Source of the DNA: Rhodoferax ferrireducens
Lineage (GTDB): Bacteria; Pseudomonadota; Gammaproteobacteria; Burkholderiales; Burkholderiaceae_C
DNA length: 64,000 nt
NCBI GenBank assembly: GCA_002083775.1
Contig: MTEI01000001.1
Span: 186,001 to 250,000 of the forward strand
Reading direction: 5' to 3'
A program made the position numbers and the translations under genes. Below the pieces are notes generated by a model. That model was given only the letters and a program-made list of their open reading frames with translations, did not search any database and was not told the origin of the DNA. Each line of letters starts with the position of its first letter. Position 1 is the first letter of the stretch. Shown in pieces: positions 10,192-18,737 of the stretch.

Positions 10192-12045
10192 ATGTCATGG
10201 GCTGGAAAAATCCTTCGCGTCAACCTGAGTGCTGGCACCGTTGCTGTGGAACCGCTGAACATGGAATGGGCGCAGGCCTACATTGGTTCGCGCGGTTTGG
10301 GCACCAAATACCTGGTGGAAGAGGTCGACGCCAGCGTTGACCCGCTGTCAATCGACAACAAAATCATCTGGGCCACCGGCCCGCTGACCGGCACCATGGC
10401 CTCCACCGGGGGGCGTTACACCGTCATCACCAAAAGCCCGCTCACTGGCGCCATTGCCTGCTCCAATTCGGGCGGCTATTGGGGTGCCGAGCTGAAAATG
10501 GCTGGCTGGGACATGGTGATTTTTGAAGGCAAAAGCGCCAAGCCGGTGTTTTTGTATGTCAATGACGACACGGTTGAATTGCGTGACGCGTCCCATCTGT
10601 GGGGCAAGAGCGTGTGGCAGACCGAAGAAATCATCAAAAAGGGCTTGCAAGACCCGCTGGTGCGTGTCTCCAGCATTGGCAAGGCCGGTGAAAACGGCGT
10701 GTTGTTTGCTGCCGTGGTGAATGACTTGCACCGCGCCGCCGGGCGCTCAGGCGTGGGTGCGGTCATGGGCAGCAAAAACCTGAAAGCCATTGCAGTGCGC
10801 GGTACCAAGGGTGTGGGCAACTTGCGTGACCCCAAAGCCTTTATGACGGCTGTGAAAGCCGCCAAGAAGATCCTGGCCGAAAACGGTGTCACCGGCACCG
10901 GCCTGCCTGCCATGGGCACGCAGGTTCTCATGAGTGTGATCAACGAAGTGGGCGCCTTGCCCACCCGCAACCACCAGGACAACCAGTTTGAAGGGGCGAT
11001 GGACATCGGCGCCGAAGCCATGGCCAAACCTCGCGCCACCGACGGCAAGAAACATCTGGTCACCAACCAGGCCTGTTTTGGCTGCACCATCGCCTGCGGG
11101 CGCATCAGCAAGATGGACGAAGGCCACTTCACCATCGAAAACAAGCCGCAGTACCGGGGTGCCAACGGTGGCCTGGAATACGAAGCCGCCTGGGCGCTGG
11201 GCGCGGCCAACGGCGTGAACGACTTGGAATGCCTGCAATACGCCAACCTGCTGTGCAACGAAGAAGGCATCGACCCGATCAGCTTTGGTGCCACGGTAGG
11301 CGCAGTGATGGAGTTGTATGGCATGGGCGTGCTGACCAAGGAGCAGGTGGGCTGCGAGGCCAACTTTGGTTCGGCCCGCGCGCTGGCGTTTCTGGCGGAA
11401 GAAACCGTCAACGGTCGTGGTTTTGGCAAGGAAATTGGCCAAGGCTCCAAACGTTTGTGCACCAAATATGGTCACCCGGAGCTGAGCATGAGCAGCAAGG
11501 GCCAGGAGTTCCCGGCCTACGACGCGCGCGGCATCCAGGGCATTGGCCTGGCCTATGCCACCAGCAACCGTGGTGGCTGCCACCTGCGTGGTTACACCAT
11601 TGCATCCGAAGTGCTGGGCATCCCGATCAAAACCGATCCGCTCGAATCGGCTGGCAAGCCTGAGCTGGTGAAAGCCTTCCAGGATGCCACCGCCGCGTTT
11701 GACTCGTCGGGCCTGTGCATCTTCACCACCTTTGCCTGGGGTCTGCAGGATTTGTCGCCGCAGATGCAGGGTGCCTGCGGCGAGCAATACACCATCGAAG
11801 AATTGGCCAAGATCGGTGAGCGCATCTGGAACATGGAGCGCGAGTTCAACAACCGCGCCGGTTTCACCAAGTTGGATGACAGCCTGCCGCCGCGCCTGAC
11901 CAGCGTTGAAGGGGCCTGCAAGACCGGCCCGGCCAAAGGCAAGTTCAACGAACTGGCCACCATGCTGCCGCTGTACTACGAAGCCCGAGGCTGGGATACC
12001 GAAGGCCGCCCAACGGCTGCGACCAAAGAACGTTTGAGCCTGTAA
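10192..12045 (+). CDS. aorB: Tungsten-containing aldehyde:ferredoxin oxidoreductase, catalytic subunit
   Basis: The 617-residue enzyme interconverts aldehydes and carboxylic acids at a bis-pterin tungsten site. The N-terminal domain has IGSRGLGTKYL, ATGPLTGTMASTGGRY and NSGGYWGAELKMAG. The proximal [4Fe-4S] ligands are CFGCTIAC (Cys295, Cys298, Cys302), and the fourth is probably Cys509 in SSGLCIF; spacing resembles that of the Pyrococcus enzyme. A second pterin-binding stretch is NRGGCHLRGY. TAGGAGAAC lies just before ATG 10192. With the ferredoxin-like and FAD subunits it should form the AorABC complex. In such complexes aldehyde oxidation is coupled to NAD+ or reversed with low-potential donors. 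Confidence 0.94.
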   Translation: MSWAGKILRVNLSAGTVAVEPLNMEWAQAYIGSRGLGTKYLVEEVDASVDPLSIDNKIIWATGPLTGTMASTGGRYTVITKSPLTGAIACSNSGGYWGAELKMAGWDMVIFEGKSAKPVFLYVNDDTVELRDASHLWGKSVWQTEEIIKKGLQDPLVRVSSIGKAGENGVLFAAVVNDLHRAAGRSGVGAVMGSKNLKAIAVRGTKGVGNLRDPKAFMTAVKAAKKILAENGVTGTGLPAMGTQVLMSVINEVGALPTRNHQDNQFEGAMDIGAEAMAKPRATDGKKHLVTNQACFGCTIACGRISKMDEGHFTIENKPQYRGANGGLEYEAAWALGAANGVNDLECLQYANLLCNEEGIDPISFGATVGAVMELYGMGVLTKEQVGCEANFGSARALAFLAEETVNGRGFGKEIGQGSKRLCTKYGHPELSMSSKGQEFPAYDARGIQGIGLAYATSNRGGCHLRGYTIASEVLGIPIKTDPLESAGKPELVKAFQDATAAFDSSGLCIFTTFAWGLQDLSPQMQGACGEQYTIEELAKIGERIWNMEREFNNRAGFTKLDDSLPPRLTSVEGACKTGPAKGKFNELATMLPLYYEARGWDTEGRPTAATKERLSL

Positions 12046-12075
12046 TATCAGCGGCAATCCGCCGAAATTCACGGC

Positions 12076-12146
12076 TGTCATCCCGGACTTGATCCGGGAT
12101 CCATCGCTCTAAGAGTCATGGATTGCGGATCAAGTCCGCAATGACA
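12076..12146. repeat. REP-like double-hairpin element, copy 2
   Basis: The outer inverted repeat is TGTCAT/ATGACA. The two inner hairpins are CCCGGACTTGATCCGGG and TGCGGATCAAGTCCGCA, flanking ATCCAT and ATGGAT. It fills most of the 157-bp gap between the catalytic and FAD subunit genes of the aldehyde oxidoreductase and could stabilise or attenuate the upstream message. Confidence 0.88.
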
Positions 12147-12202
12147 GACCTTCAACATCCAACAAGCGGCCTTCATCGACCGCTTTCTCTGGAGAAACCA
12201 CC

Positions 12203-13498
12203 ATGACCCACCATGTGATTCTGGGCGCAGGCCCTGCGGGCGTGATCGCCGCTGAGACCATCCGCAAACAGGCGCCGCGCGACGAGATCACCCTGATCGG
12301 TGACGAGCCCGAGCCCTCTTATTCACGCATGGCCATTCCCTACCTGCTGATGGGCAACATCGACGAGAGTGGCACCTACCTGCGCAAAAGCCCGACGCAT
12401 TTTGTAGATTTGAAGATCAATGTGCTGCTGGACCGCGTGCGCTCTGTGCAAGCTGCTACCAAAACCATTGTGCTCAAAAGCGGCGGCACGGTGAACTTTG
12501 ACACCCTGCTGATCGCCACCGGCTCGCACCCGGTCAACCCGCCGATTCCGGGCATCCAATCCGACGGTGTGCATACCTGCTGGACGCTGGAAGACGCTCG
12601 CGCCATCGCCGAGCTGGCGCAGCCCGGTGCGCGGGTGCTGCAGCTCGGTGCCGGTTTTATCGGCTGCATCATCATGGAAGCCCTGGCCTCGCGCGGTGTG
12701 ACATTGAGTGTGGTCGAGATGGGCGACCGCATGGTGCCGCGCATGATGGGCCCGGTGGCGGGCGGCATGATCCGCGACTGGGTCGAGGCCAAAGGCGTGC
12801 AGGTGTTCACCAGCGCCAAGGTCGAATCCATTGAGCCCGGCAAACCATTGAATGTGAAGCTCTCCAATGGCCAGACGTTGCAGGCCGATCTGGTCATCAG
12901 CGCCGCCGGTGTGCGCCCGGCCATCGGTTTCCTGGAAGATTCGGGCATTTTGTGCCTGTTGGGCGTGCTGACGGACGAGCACCTGCAAACCAACATGCCC
13001 GGCATTTTTGCCGCGGGGGACTGTGCCGAGGCCTTTGACAAGGTGTCGGGCAAAACCATGGTCAGCGCCATCCAGCCCAATGCCTCCGAGCAGGCGCGCA
13101 TTGCCGCCAACAACATGGTGGCCTACGCGCGCGGCAAGGAGGCCAAAGCCGTGCTCAAAGGCGTCACGCAGATCAACGTGCTCGACACCTTGGGCCTGAT
13201 CTCCACCAGTTTTGGCGACTGGCAGGGTGTGCCGGATGGCGAGCACGTCGAGATCACCGACAAGGCGGCAGGCAAACACCTGAGCCTGCAGTTCAAGGAC
13301 GATGTGCTGATTGGCTGCAACAGCGTCGGCTGGACCCAGCATGTGGGCGCGATGCGCGGCTTGGTGGAAGGCCAGATCAAACTCGGTGCCTGGAAAGACA
13401 AGCTGCTCCAAGACCCCTCCCGTCTGGTGGATGCCTACCAAGCAGCCGCCCACGGCCAGGCCGATTGGTCGGGCGCGCACGACAAACACCGGCGTTGA
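12203..13498 (+). CDS. aorC: FAD-dependent NAD(P)H oxidoreductase subunit of the aldehyde oxidoreductase
   Basis: The 431-residue pyridine-nucleotide-disulphide-type flavoprotein has an N-terminal FAD Rossmann motif (VILGAGPAGVIAAETI), a central NAD-binding motif (VLQLGAGFIGCIIMEAL), the FAD motif GIFAAGDCAEA, and a C-terminal dimerisation region. It lacks a CxxxxC redox disulphide near the N-terminus, so it is nearer NADH-dependent rubredoxin/nitrite-type reductases. GGAGAAACC precedes ATG 12203. Position after aorB suggests it links the complex to NAD+/NADH. It is 157 bp from aorB across a REP-like element, so its expression may differ from that of aorAB. Confidence 0.88.
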   Translation: MTHHVILGAGPAGVIAAETIRKQAPRDEITLIGDEPEPSYSRMAIPYLLMGNIDESGTYLRKSPTHFVDLKINVLLDRVRSVQAATKTIVLKSGGTVNFDTLLIATGSHPVNPPIPGIQSDGVHTCWTLEDARAIAELAQPGARVLQLGAGFIGCIIMEALASRGVTLSVVEMGDRMVPRMMGPVAGGMIRDWVEAKGVQVFTSAKVESIEPGKPLNVKLSNGQTLQADLVISAAGVRPAIGFLEDSGILCLLGVLTDEHLQTNMPGIFAAGDCAEAFDKVSGKTMVSAIQPNASEQARIAANNMVAYARGKEAKAVLKGVTQINVLDTLGLISTSFGDWQGVPDGEHVEITDKAAGKHLSLQFKDDVLIGCNSVGWTQHVGAMRGLVEGQIKLGAWKDKLLQDPSRLVDAYQAAAHGQADWSGAHDKHRR

Positions 13499-13537
13499 TG
13501 GCGTGGTAGCCAATAGAACCATGCTGGATTGCCGCTC

Positions 13538-13792
13538 ATGAAAATCACCTTCAAACTGTTTGCCACCCTGACCGACTATCTGCCCACACAGGACAAGTAC
13601 GTCAACGCGGTGGACCTGGAGGTGGCGCCCGGCACCACCATTGGCCAGGTGGTGGAGCAGCACCGCCTGCCCGCCAAATGGGTGCATCTGGTGCTGGTGA
13701 ATGGCACCTACATCGCCCCCGAGCAACGCTGGGCCCATGTGCTGACTGACGGTGATGTGTTGGCCATCTGGCCGCCTATTGCGGGCGGCTGA
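13538..13792 (+). CDS. aorD: MoaD/ThiS-like sulfur carrier protein
   Basis: The 84-residue beta-grasp protein starts MKITFKLFATLTDYLP and ends IWPPIAGG. The C-terminal Gly-Gly is what MoaD and ThiS need for adenylation and thiocarboxylate formation. It lies 39 bp after the FAD subunit gene and probably supplies the dithiolene sulfur for the tungstopterin cofactor of the adjacent enzyme, a role separate from the housekeeping MoaD. An in-frame TTG at 13529 is less likely. The symbol aorD follows the Aromatoleum naming as I recall it and is tentative. Confidence 0.85.
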   Translation: MKITFKLFATLTDYLPTQDKYVNAVDLEVAPGTTIGQVVEQHRLPAKWVHLVLVNGTYIAPEQRWAHVLTDGDVLAIWPPIAGG

Positions 13793-13794
13793 AA

Positions 13795-13846
13795 TTTATA
13801 AGCCAAATCGTGCTCCAGCCCTTATTCAATAAGGGCTACCAGCTAT
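13795..13846 (+). repeat. Palindromic repeat, copy 2 (abuts the next gene)
   Basis: It begins TTTATAAGCCAAATCG, continues CTCCAGCCCTTATTCA and ATAAGGGCTAC, and ends CAGCTAT six bases before ATG 13852. The usual CTCTAG reads CTCCAG here, which removes the amber codon from the frame that runs from GTG 13810 into the next gene. Confidence 0.85.
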
Positions 13847-13851
13847 CAATC

Positions 13852-14151
13852 ATGCAGTCTTTTTACCCCGAGCGTTTTGAGCGCGAGATGGCTTGCAGCG
13901 AGTTGGATTGGCTGCGCTGGCTACCCGCAGCGGTGGGTGAATATCACTGGAAGCAGCAGCCGGGCAGCGCCGGTGTACGCATCGGTGATGGGGCGCTGGG
14001 CCTGAAGTGGCAGGTGGCCGCGCCGCGCGTGGTCGGCCTGATCAGTCTGCCGGTGCTGCGGGTGAGTTTTCGGTTTGCCGGGGTGGACGCGCCACAGCGA
14101 CACGCGTTCATGACCCGCTTTGACTTGTACATGCAGCGGGGTGGGGGCTAA
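13852..14151 (+). CDS. Small uncharacterised protein in the aldehyde oxidoreductase operon
   Basis: The 99-residue product starts MQSFYPERFEREMACSELDW and is rich in Trp and Arg, with no membrane segment or signal peptide. I do not recognise a family. It follows the MoaD-like gene by 59 bp on the same strand, so an accessory or maturation role for the aldehyde oxidoreductase is a reasonable guess. No ribosome site is visible at ATG 13852 because a palindromic repeat occupies that space. An in-frame GTG at 13810 would add 14 residues encoded by the repeat and is a real alternative. Confidence 0.65.
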   Translation: MQSFYPERFEREMACSELDWLRWLPAAVGEYHWKQQPGSAGVRIGDGALGLKWQVAAPRVVGLISLPVLRVSFRFAGVDAPQRHAFMTRFDLYMQRGGG

Positions 14152-14152
14152 G

Positions 14153-14219
14153 TTTATAAGAAAAAGTAGCCGCTAGCCCTTATGGAATAAAGGCTAAATG
14201 CTCTATAAAATATAGCTAT
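14153..14219 (+). repeat. Palindromic repeat, copy 3 (intergenic)
   Basis: It reads TTTATAAGAAAAAGTAG, CCGCTAGCCCTTATGGA, ATAAAGGCTAAATGCTCTAT, then a second TAGCTAT. This is the longest copy, with an apparent duplication of the right end. It starts two bases after the stop codon of the small unknown gene. Confidence 0.85.
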
Positions 14220-14263
14220 GAGCGGCCTCGGTCGCGACACCCTTGGCAGCGGGCTTGAGGCGT

Positions 14264-14286
14264 AAAAAAACCCGCCGCAGCGGGTT
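14264..14286 (-). terminator. Rho-independent terminator of the ComEA-like gene
   Basis: On the minus strand the hairpin is AACCCGC-TGCG-GCGGG followed by a run of seven T. It begins about 20 bp past the stop of the gene at 14307-14672. Confidence 0.9.
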
Positions 14287-14306
14287 GTGCGGGCCAGTGA
14301 ACTGGC

Positions 14307-14672
14307 TTATTTCTTGGCAGCGCTGGCTGCCATTTTGGCCGGTTCGGCCTTGGCTTCCTTCGTGTCAGCCTTCTTGGTGTCGACCTTTTTGGCTGCGGGC
14401 GCGGCAGCCTTGAAGGTGTCGCCGTTCACCGTCATGCCTTCGGCTGAAAACTTGGCGGCGTTGCCTTCGCCAATGCCTTTGACGCGTTCGACAAAGTCAG
14501 CCCAGTCTTTGAAGGCGCCTTTCTTGCGTTCGTCCAGAATCTTGGTGGAAATACTTGGGCCAATGCCCTTGATGCTGTCCAACTCGGCCGCACTGGCTTT
14601 GTTGACATCCACAGCGGCAAAGCAGGCGGCAGCGTACAGCATGGCCACAGCGGCCAATATTTTCTTCAGCAT
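14307..14672 (-). CDS. ComEA-like exported helix-hairpin-helix protein
   Basis: The 121-residue product has a signal peptide (MLKKILAAVAMLYAAACFAA), then a helix-hairpin-helix pair in VDVNKASAAELDSIKGIGPS and ILDERKKGAFKDWADFVERV, which matches the ComEA DNA-binding domain. A Lys/Ala-rich tail (KKVDTKKADTKEAKAEP) follows and could bind DNA non-specifically. ComEA proteins bind incoming DNA in the periplasm during natural transformation. In Comamonadaceae many short stand-alone homologues exist, so a competence role is likely but not proven here. A clear terminator follows. Confidence 0.87.
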   Translation of the reverse strand: MLKKILAAVAMLYAAACFAAVDVNKASAAELDSIKGIGPSISTKILDERKKGAFKDWADFVERVKGIGEGNAAKFSAEGMTVNGDTFKAAAPAAKKVDTKKADTKEAKAEPAKMAASAAKK

Positions 14673-14816
14673 GGGTTAACTCTCCTGAGGTTGGGTGATG
14701 TTGTGATGTGATCCTGACCGGGCACTGGGGCCCCCATCCGTCACGCAAACAGTGTAGGGCGGCCGCATGGGCGGACCCAGGAGATAGGTCCATCTAGGCG
14801 CTAAGAACCAAAAAAT

Positions 14817-15836
14817 TTAGCTGTTTTGTGTCATCCAGGCCACGTAACTCGCCACACCGGTCTGCACATCGGCAAAACTGTGCTGGCAGCCGACGGCGCG
14901 CAGCGCGCTTAAGTCGGCCTGGGTGTAACACTGGTATTTGCCGCGCAGCGCGTCGGGGAAGGGAATGTAGGCCAGCAGGCCTTGCGCCACCAGTTCCTGC
15001 AGCGACAAGGTGGGCTGGCCCGCGAGCTGGCGCAGGCTGTTGACCACCGAACTGGCGATGTCGTTGAACGGTTGGGCGCGGCCGGTGCCCAGGTTGAAAA
15101 TGCCCGAGATGTCCGGATGGTCAAAAAACCACAGGTTCACTGCCACCACATCGTCGATAAACACAAAGTCGCGCATTTGCGAACCGGCTGCGTAACCACC
15201 GTAGCTGTCAAACAGCTTGACTTTGCCCTCGGCGCGGAACTGGTTGAATTGGTGGAACGCCACGCTGGCCATGCGCGCCTTGTGCTGCTCACGCGGGCCA
15301 TACACGTTGAAGTAACGAAAACCCACCACCTGCATGGTTTTGCCAGCAAAAGCGCGCTCAAACTGCAACCCGCATTCGCGGCGCATGCGCTGGTCAAAAA
15401 GCAGCTTGGAATAGCCGTAGACGTTGAGCGGGTGCTCAAACGCAGGCTCCTCGCGGAAGGTGTCTGATCCGCCGTAGGTGGCTGCGCTAGAGGCATACAG
15501 CAGCCGCGCGCCGCGCTTCTGGCACGCGTGGTACAACTGCAGCGAGGTCGCATAGTTGTTTTGCATCATGTACTTGCCGTTGCTTTCCATGGTGTCGCTG
15601 CAGGCGCCTTCATGGAAAACAGCCTCAATCTGGCCATAGCCACCACTGGCGTACTCGTCGTAAAACACCTCGGCATCCACGTAGTCGGCAATCTGCAGAT
15701 CGGCGATGTTGCGAAACTTGTCACCCTGCGTCAGATCATCGACGGCAATGATGTCAGTCAGACCTCGGGCGTTGAGGCCCTTGATGATGTTGCTACCAAT
15801 AAAGCCGGCCGCGCCGGTGACAACGATTCGGGTCAT
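14817..15836 (-). CDS. hldD: ADP-L-glycero-D-manno-heptose 6-epimerase
   Basis: The 339-residue enzyme converts ADP-D,D-heptose to ADP-L,D-heptose for the LPS inner core. It shows the extended SDR NADP-binding motif [12 protein letters not shown] at the N-terminus, the SSAATYG serine motif and the YGYSKLLFD Tyr/Lys pair. Its ATG overlaps the stop of the heptose kinase gene (ATGA), so the two are translationally coupled. It is the last gene of the rpsA-ihfB-lapA-lapB-rfaE1-hldD block. Confidence 0.96.
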   Translation of the reverse strand: MTRIVVTGAAGFIGSNIIKGLNARGLTDIIAVDDLTQGDKFRNIADLQIADYVDAEVFYDEYASGGYGQIEAVFHEGACSDTMESNGKYMMQNNYATSLQLYHACQKRGARLLYASSAATYGGSDTFREEPAFEHPLNVYGYSKLLFDQRMRRECGLQFERAFAGKTMQVVGFRYFNVYGPREQHKARMASVAFHQFNQFRAEGKVKLFDSYGGYAAGSQMRDFVFIDDVVAVNLWFFDHPDISGIFNLGTGRAQPFNDIASSVVNSLRQLAGQPTLSLQELVAQGLLAYIPFPDALRGKYQCYTQADLSALRAVGCQHSFADVQTGVASYVAWMTQNS

Positions 15837-16762
15837 GCGAACAACTCCTCATAAGAAACGGTGGCGGTACCAAATTTGCCGACCACCAGGCCACCGGCGC
15901 GGTTGGCCAGCGGCAGGGCGTCCCGCAGGCTTAAACCTGCGGCCACCATCGCGGCCAGGGTGGCGATCACCGTGTCGCCCGCGCCCGTCACATCGAATAC
16001 CTCACGCGCTTGCGCGCTGACGCTGACCTGGCCATCGGCGTCGAACAGGGTCATGCCTTCTTCGCTGCGGGTGACCAGAATGGCTTGCAGACCGAGGCTT
16101 TCGCGCAGGTTTTGCGCCTTGGTTTGCAAATCAGCTTCGTCCTGCCAGCTGCCAATGACCTGTTGCAACTCGGCACGGTTGGGTGTGATGACCGTGGCGC
16201 CCTGGTAGCGTGAATAATCGGTGCCTTTGGGGTCGATCAGGATCGGCTTACCTGCTCCTTTCGCGCGCGCAATCATGTCGCTCACATGCGCCAAGCCACC
16301 TTTGCCGTAGTCTGAGAACAGCACCGCGTCATGCCGGGGCAGCAAGTCGAGGAAGGTGGCGGTTTGCGAGGCCAGGATCTCAGACTTGGGGGTGTTCTCA
16401 AAGTCCATGCGCAGCAGCTGCTGCTGGCGGCCAATCACACGCAGTTTCACGGTGGTCTTGAGGTCGGCATCGCGGCCAAAATGCGCCTGGATGCCGGTTT
16501 GCGCCACCAGCGCTTCGAGCTTGTGGCTTGCTTCATCGTCGCCCACCACGGTCAGCAGGGACGATTGCGCGCCGAGCGTGACCACGTTATAGGCCACGTT
16601 GGCGGCGGCGCCAATGCGCTCTTCCTCGCGGGTCACGCGCACCACCGGCACCGGGGCTTCGGGGCTGATGCGGTCCACCGCGCCGTACCAATAACGGTCC
16701 AGCATCACATCACCCACCACCAGCACGAGGGCCTGGCTCAATTGTTCTTTGGAAATGGTCAT
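15833..16762 (-). CDS. rfaE1: D-glycero-beta-D-manno-heptose-7-phosphate kinase
   Basis: The 309-residue PfkB-family sugar kinase makes heptose 1,7-bisphosphate for LPS core synthesis. It has the N-terminal [11 protein letters not shown], the [11 protein letters not shown] loop and the catalytic DVTGAGDTV motif. It lacks the C-terminal nucleotidyltransferase of the bifunctional E. coli HldE, so the adenylyltransferase (rfaE2) must be encoded elsewhere. I chose ATG 16762 because it overlaps the lapB stop as ATGA; an upstream frame only reads into lapB. Confidence 0.94.
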   Translation of the reverse strand: MTISKEQLSQALVLVVGDVMLDRYWYGAVDRISPEAPVPVVRVTREEERIGAAANVAYNVVTLGAQSSLLTVVGDDEASHKLEALVAQTGIQAHFGRDADLKTTVKLRVIGRQQQLLRMDFENTPKSEILASQTATFLDLLPRHDAVLFSDYGKGGLAHVSDMIARAKGAGKPILIDPKGTDYSRYQGATVITPNRAELQQVIGSWQDEADLQTKAQNLRESLGLQAILVTRSEEGMTLFDADGQVSVSAQAREVFDVTGAGDTVIATLAAMVAAGLSLRDALPLANRAGGLVVGKFGTATVSYEELFA

Positions 16763-17916
16763 AACTCTTCCACCCGCCTGGCGGGGTAACTGTCCCAGGT
16801 TTGGCAACCCGGGCATTGCCAGAAATGTTGCGTGGCTTCAAACCCGCACGCCGCGCAGCGGTAACGCAACAGCGGCTTGATGGCCTGGTCCAGCGCGCGT
16901 TGCACCTGCGGGTGAAACTGCTCGTCTTCAAATTTTTCACCGGCAATCCAGCGTGTAGCAGCCACCAAGGATGGCTCGCGCTCCAGATGGCGGGCGTACC
17001 AGTCATGGTCGGTCACACCCGTGGTCGGTTGACTGGCCGTCAGGCGGACGATGGCGTCCAACACATCAAGCGAGGCATTTTGCTCATACAGCACCTGGAG
17101 CCGGGCCAAGGCGGGTGTCACATGGCCAAGACGCAGCGCCACATCTGCCAGTGGCGCGGCCATCAGCGGGATGGCCGCGGGTGCGTGGGTCATGGCGTCA
17201 AACAGCGTTTGCTGCGCGGCGGCCAGTTCACCGGCACCAGCTTGCAGCCGGGCCAAGGCCATGCGGGCTCTGGCGGCTTCGGGCGCTTCTGCAATCGCCT
17301 CCATCAGGCGCGCCCGGGCGGCGTCGGGCTTGCCCTGGGTCAGTTCGCTGGCGGCCTGTTCGCACAGGTAGTGCGCCAGCCGCTGGCTGAAGTTGCCTTG
17401 TTTGGCACGCTCCAGTTTGTGGGCCACTTCTGCCGCCAGCGCCCAGTCTCGGCTGCGTTCGTAATTGGCCAGCAGGGCCAGCCGGGCCTCGGTCTCAAAC
17501 GCGGTGCCTTCCAGTTTGTTCAGCGCGTCTTCGGCGCGGTCCAGCAAACCAGCCTTGAGAAAATCCAGCGCAAGTGCGTGCTGGGCGCGGTGGCGGTCGG
17601 TTTGGCTCAGGTCAGCGCGTGACAGCAGGTGCTCATGCACCCGCACGGCGCGCTCGTACTCACCGCGGCGGCGAAACAGGTTGCCCAGCGCAAAGTGCAA
17701 CTCAGAGGTGTCGGGGTCGCTTTGCACCGCTTCGATGAAGGCGTCAATGGCCTGGTCCTGCTGTTCGTTCAGCAGGTAGTTCAGACCCCTGAAATAGGCT
17801 TTGGGCGCTTGCCGATTTTCAATCCTGATTTGTTTCAAGTCGAAGCGGGAGGCCAGCCAGCCGAGCCCAAACGCCACAGGCAAGCCCAGCAAAATCCAGC
17901 TCAGGCTAAATTCCAT
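16759..17916 (-). CDS. lapB: Lipopolysaccharide assembly protein LapB (YciM)
   Basis: The 385-residue protein has an N-terminal membrane anchor (MEFSLSWILLGLPVAFGLGWL), a series of TPR repeats (about 40-330, e.g. LHFALGNLFRRRGEYERAV), and a C-terminal rubredoxin-like metal site, YRCAACGFEATQHFWQCPGC, with two CxxC pairs. In E. coli LapB, with FtsH, controls LpxC turnover and thereby LPS synthesis. Its location between lapA and heptose genes fits. Its start overlaps the end of lapA by 11 bp. Confidence 0.95.
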   Translation of the reverse strand: MEFSLSWILLGLPVAFGLGWLASRFDLKQIRIENRQAPKAYFRGLNYLLNEQQDQAIDAFIEAVQSDPDTSELHFALGNLFRRRGEYERAVRVHEHLLSRADLSQTDRHRAQHALALDFLKAGLLDRAEDALNKLEGTAFETEARLALLANYERSRDWALAAEVAHKLERAKQGNFSQRLAHYLCEQAASELTQGKPDAARARLMEAIAEAPEAARARMALARLQAGAGELAAAQQTLFDAMTHAPAAIPLMAAPLADVALRLGHVTPALARLQVLYEQNASLDVLDAIVRLTASQPTTGVTDHDWYARHLEREPSLVAATRWIAGEKFEDEQFHPQVQRALDQAIKPLLRYRCAACGFEATQHFWQCPGCQTWDSYPARRVEEL

Positions 17917-18241
17917 CGGCGTAGGCAGGTGCAGTGGCTGGCGCTGCCACCGAGGGCCCCAAGGGCGCTGGGCTGGTGGTGGCTGTCCATGTGGGTGCGG
18001 CTGGCGCGGGGGCGCTGGCCAGACGCCGCTGGCGCCACCACCACGGCACCATGCCCACCACGCCTACAGCGACCCCGGCGGCAAAGGCGGTCAACACCAC
18101 CAGCACTTGCGGCGCTTGCCACTGGTTGCCAAAGAAAAAGTGCACCGTGGTGTCTTGCTGGTTGTTCAGCGCAAAAGCGAACAGGGTAAAAAAAATGGCT
18201 GCTTTCAGCAACCACTTCAGTAACCAGATCAGTTTGTTCAT
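17906..18241 (-). CDS. lapA: LapA-family (DUF1049) membrane protein
   Basis: The 111-residue protein has two hydrophobic helices (about 8-26 and 42-68), separated by NNQQDTTVHFFFGNQWQAP, and an Ala/Pro-rich tail. NxQ...V.F..G followed by a second helix is typical of DUF1049/LapA. LapA partners LapB in the inner membrane. Its gene overlaps lapB and follows ihfB. Confidence 0.9.
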   Translation of the reverse strand: MNKLIWLLKWLLKAAIFFTLFAFALNNQQDTTVHFFFGNQWQAPQVLVVLTAFAAGVAVGVVGMVPWWWRQRRLASAPAPAAPTWTATTSPAPLGPSVAAPATAPAYADGI

Positions 18242-18342
18242 TGGCGTGTTCCCATGGGAGCAAAATTTTAACGCTGGCAGCTGTCAAAACGCCATTTGGT
18301 CACCACAGAAACAAGCCCTTGGGCCTGCTCGGGCAGGTGGTA

Positions 18343-18654
18343 TCAGCTTTGGGCGCTTTGGCTCAATTCTGCGGTACGTTGGTCCACTGCTTCACGCAGG
18401 GCTTTGCCAGGTTTGAAATGCGGCACGCGCTTTTCGGGAATAGCCACGCTCTCGCCACTGCGTGGGTTGCGGCCCATGCGTGGCGCCCGGTAGTTGACAG
18501 AAAAACTGCCAAAACCGCGGATTTCGATGCGGTGACCGCGCACCAGCGCGTCATTCATCGCGTCCAGAATGGCCTTCACGGCAAACTCGGCATCACGCTG
18601 GGTGAGCTGACTGAAACGGGCAGCAAGTTCTTCAACAAGATCGGAGCGGGTCAT
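18343..18654 (-). CDS. ihfB: Integration host factor beta subunit
   Basis: The 103-residue DNA-bending protein begins [17 protein letters not shown] and carries the beta-arm signature [20 protein letters not shown] and NPRSGE, diagnostic for the HU/IHF family. The order rpsA-ihfB-lapA is standard in proteobacteria. IHF bends DNA at sigma54 promoters, which is relevant to glnA and to the aldehyde dehydrogenase gene in this window. Confidence 0.96.
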   Translation of the reverse strand: MTRSDLVEELAARFSQLTQRDAEFAVKAILDAMNDALVRGHRIEIRGFGSFSVNYRAPRMGRNPRSGESVAIPEKRVPHFKPGKALREAVDQRTAELSQSAQS

Positions 18655-18674
18655 GGTGGTGGGCCTGAATCGAA

Positions 18675-18712
18675 GAAAAAAAACGACCGGTGCACGCGGG
18701 TGCAGCCGGTCG
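18675..18712 (-). terminator. Rho-independent terminator after rpsA
   Basis: The minus strand shows a stem of CGACCGG and CCGGTCG with an inner TGCA pair, followed by eight T. It lies 26 bp past the rpsA stop and just before ihfB, so it probably lowers readthrough into ihfB. Confidence 0.88.
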
Positions 18713-18737
18713 TCAGTTCAATGGGGCAACAGCCCGA

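Noticed and set aside
10747-13738. Long minus-strand frames opposite aorB and aorC (10747-12081 and 12323-13738)
   Set aside because: Both are shadows of well-supported plus-strand genes and have no start signals or family features.
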